A stretch of DNA of 5,620 nucleotides from assembly GCA_947581885.1 (NCBI GenBank), contig CANPWF010000118.1, positions 1-5,620 on the forward strand, given 5' to 3'. Numbering within the stretch: the stretch's first letter is position 1; each line of letters opens with the position of its first letter. Below are positions 5,517 to 5,620 of this stretch, in pieces. The notes below the pieces were generated by a model that had not been told where the DNA came from, ran no database searches, and saw only the letters and a program-made list of their open reading frames with translations. The stretch comes from an uncultured Clostridia bacterium. Its GTDB lineage: Bacteria > Bacillota > Clostridia > Christensenellales > Borkfalkiaceae. Both the position numbers and the translations under genes were made by a program.

Positions 5517-5561
5517 CGGGTGGTTCGCTCTTTCGAGGTTCCGTGCAGTCACACCCCCTCA

Positions 5562-5604
5562 GTCACGCCAAGGGCGGCGCGACAGCTCCCCCAAAGGGGG
5601 AGCC
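5562..5604. repeat. Right palindrome unit
   Basis: GCTCCCCC-AAA-GGGGGAGC (5585-5603) is a perfect eight-base stem, preceded by an imperfect hairpin GTCACGCC-AAGG-GCGGCGCGAC (5562-5583). It is the inverse counterpart of the left unit. Confidence 0.7.
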
Positions 5605-5620
5605 GAGGGACTTGGGACGG

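Larger units (their letters stand above)
5305..5605. repeat. Gene-free composite of nested inverted-repeat elements
   Basis: No convincing gene lies here. The outer pair is CCCCCTTTGGGGGA (5311-5324) and its inverse TCCCCCAAAGGGGG (5587-5600); the match extends, with two mismatches, to TGTC on the left and GACA (5581-5584) on the right. Each copy is itself a hairpin. Inside are a second hairpin (5387-5419) and an inverted pair of 'CTCAT..TGAGCG..GTCGA' units (5410-5450 and 5484-5516). Similar sequences recur, as far as I remember, between genes in Clostridia and other bacteria. The arrangement could be a MITE-like element of about 290 bases or several dispersed palindromes chained together. 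Confidence 0.6.

Noticed and set aside
5305..5605. CRISPR array or structured RNA gene such as tRNA.
   Set aside because: The repeats are inverted and nested rather than direct with regular spacers, and no cloverleaf or conserved RNA motif was seen.

Overview
The window is a GC-rich stretch whose genes all lie on the minus strand and are closely packed. The organism is most likely an uncultured member of the Clostridia (Bacillota). The grounds are strong AGGAG-type ribosome binding sites, TTG starts, sigma-A-like promoters, a DUF378 membrane protein typical of Bacillota, and intergenic palindromes resembling those I remember from gut Clostridia. This assignment is an inference; there is no rRNA or other marker to confirm it.

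Reading in the direction of transcription (high to low coordinates): positions 5620-5290 hold no gene but a composite of inverted-repeat elements. A TATAAT box near 5245 then leads to a 79-residue two-helix DUF378 protein (5204-4965), closed by a GC-rich hairpin with a T-run (4949-4913). Only five bases after the T-run begins feoA (4907-4683), which overlaps feoB (4695-2917), a short and divergent Fe(II) transporter. feoB in turn overlaps by 53 bases an RluA/RluD-type pseudouridine synthase gene (2969-2166).

A second transcription unit follows. A near-perfect promoter (TTGACA, 17 bases, TAATAT) is covered at its -10 by a 9-6-9 inverted repeat of the SmtB/CzrA operator type. It drives an ArsR/SmtB metal-sensing repressor (2084-1734) and, seven bases on, a P1B-type Zn/Cd/Pb-exporting ATPase (1726 to beyond position 1). 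The -35 box of this unit lies in the loop of a terminator-like hairpin that ends the preceding unit.

Functionally the window pairs ferrous iron import (FeoAB) with metal-responsive Zn/Cd export. The export operon is a classical autoregulated detoxification unit: metal binds the repressor, the repressor leaves the operator, and repressor and pump are made together. I find no clearly new system. The points that deserve a second look are the FeoB with a lost G4 guanine-specificity motif and a very short post-G linker, the feoA start without a Shine-Dalgarno directly behind a terminator, the terminator/-35 overlap, the altered sensor ligand set in the repressor, and the nested inverted repeats at the right end.
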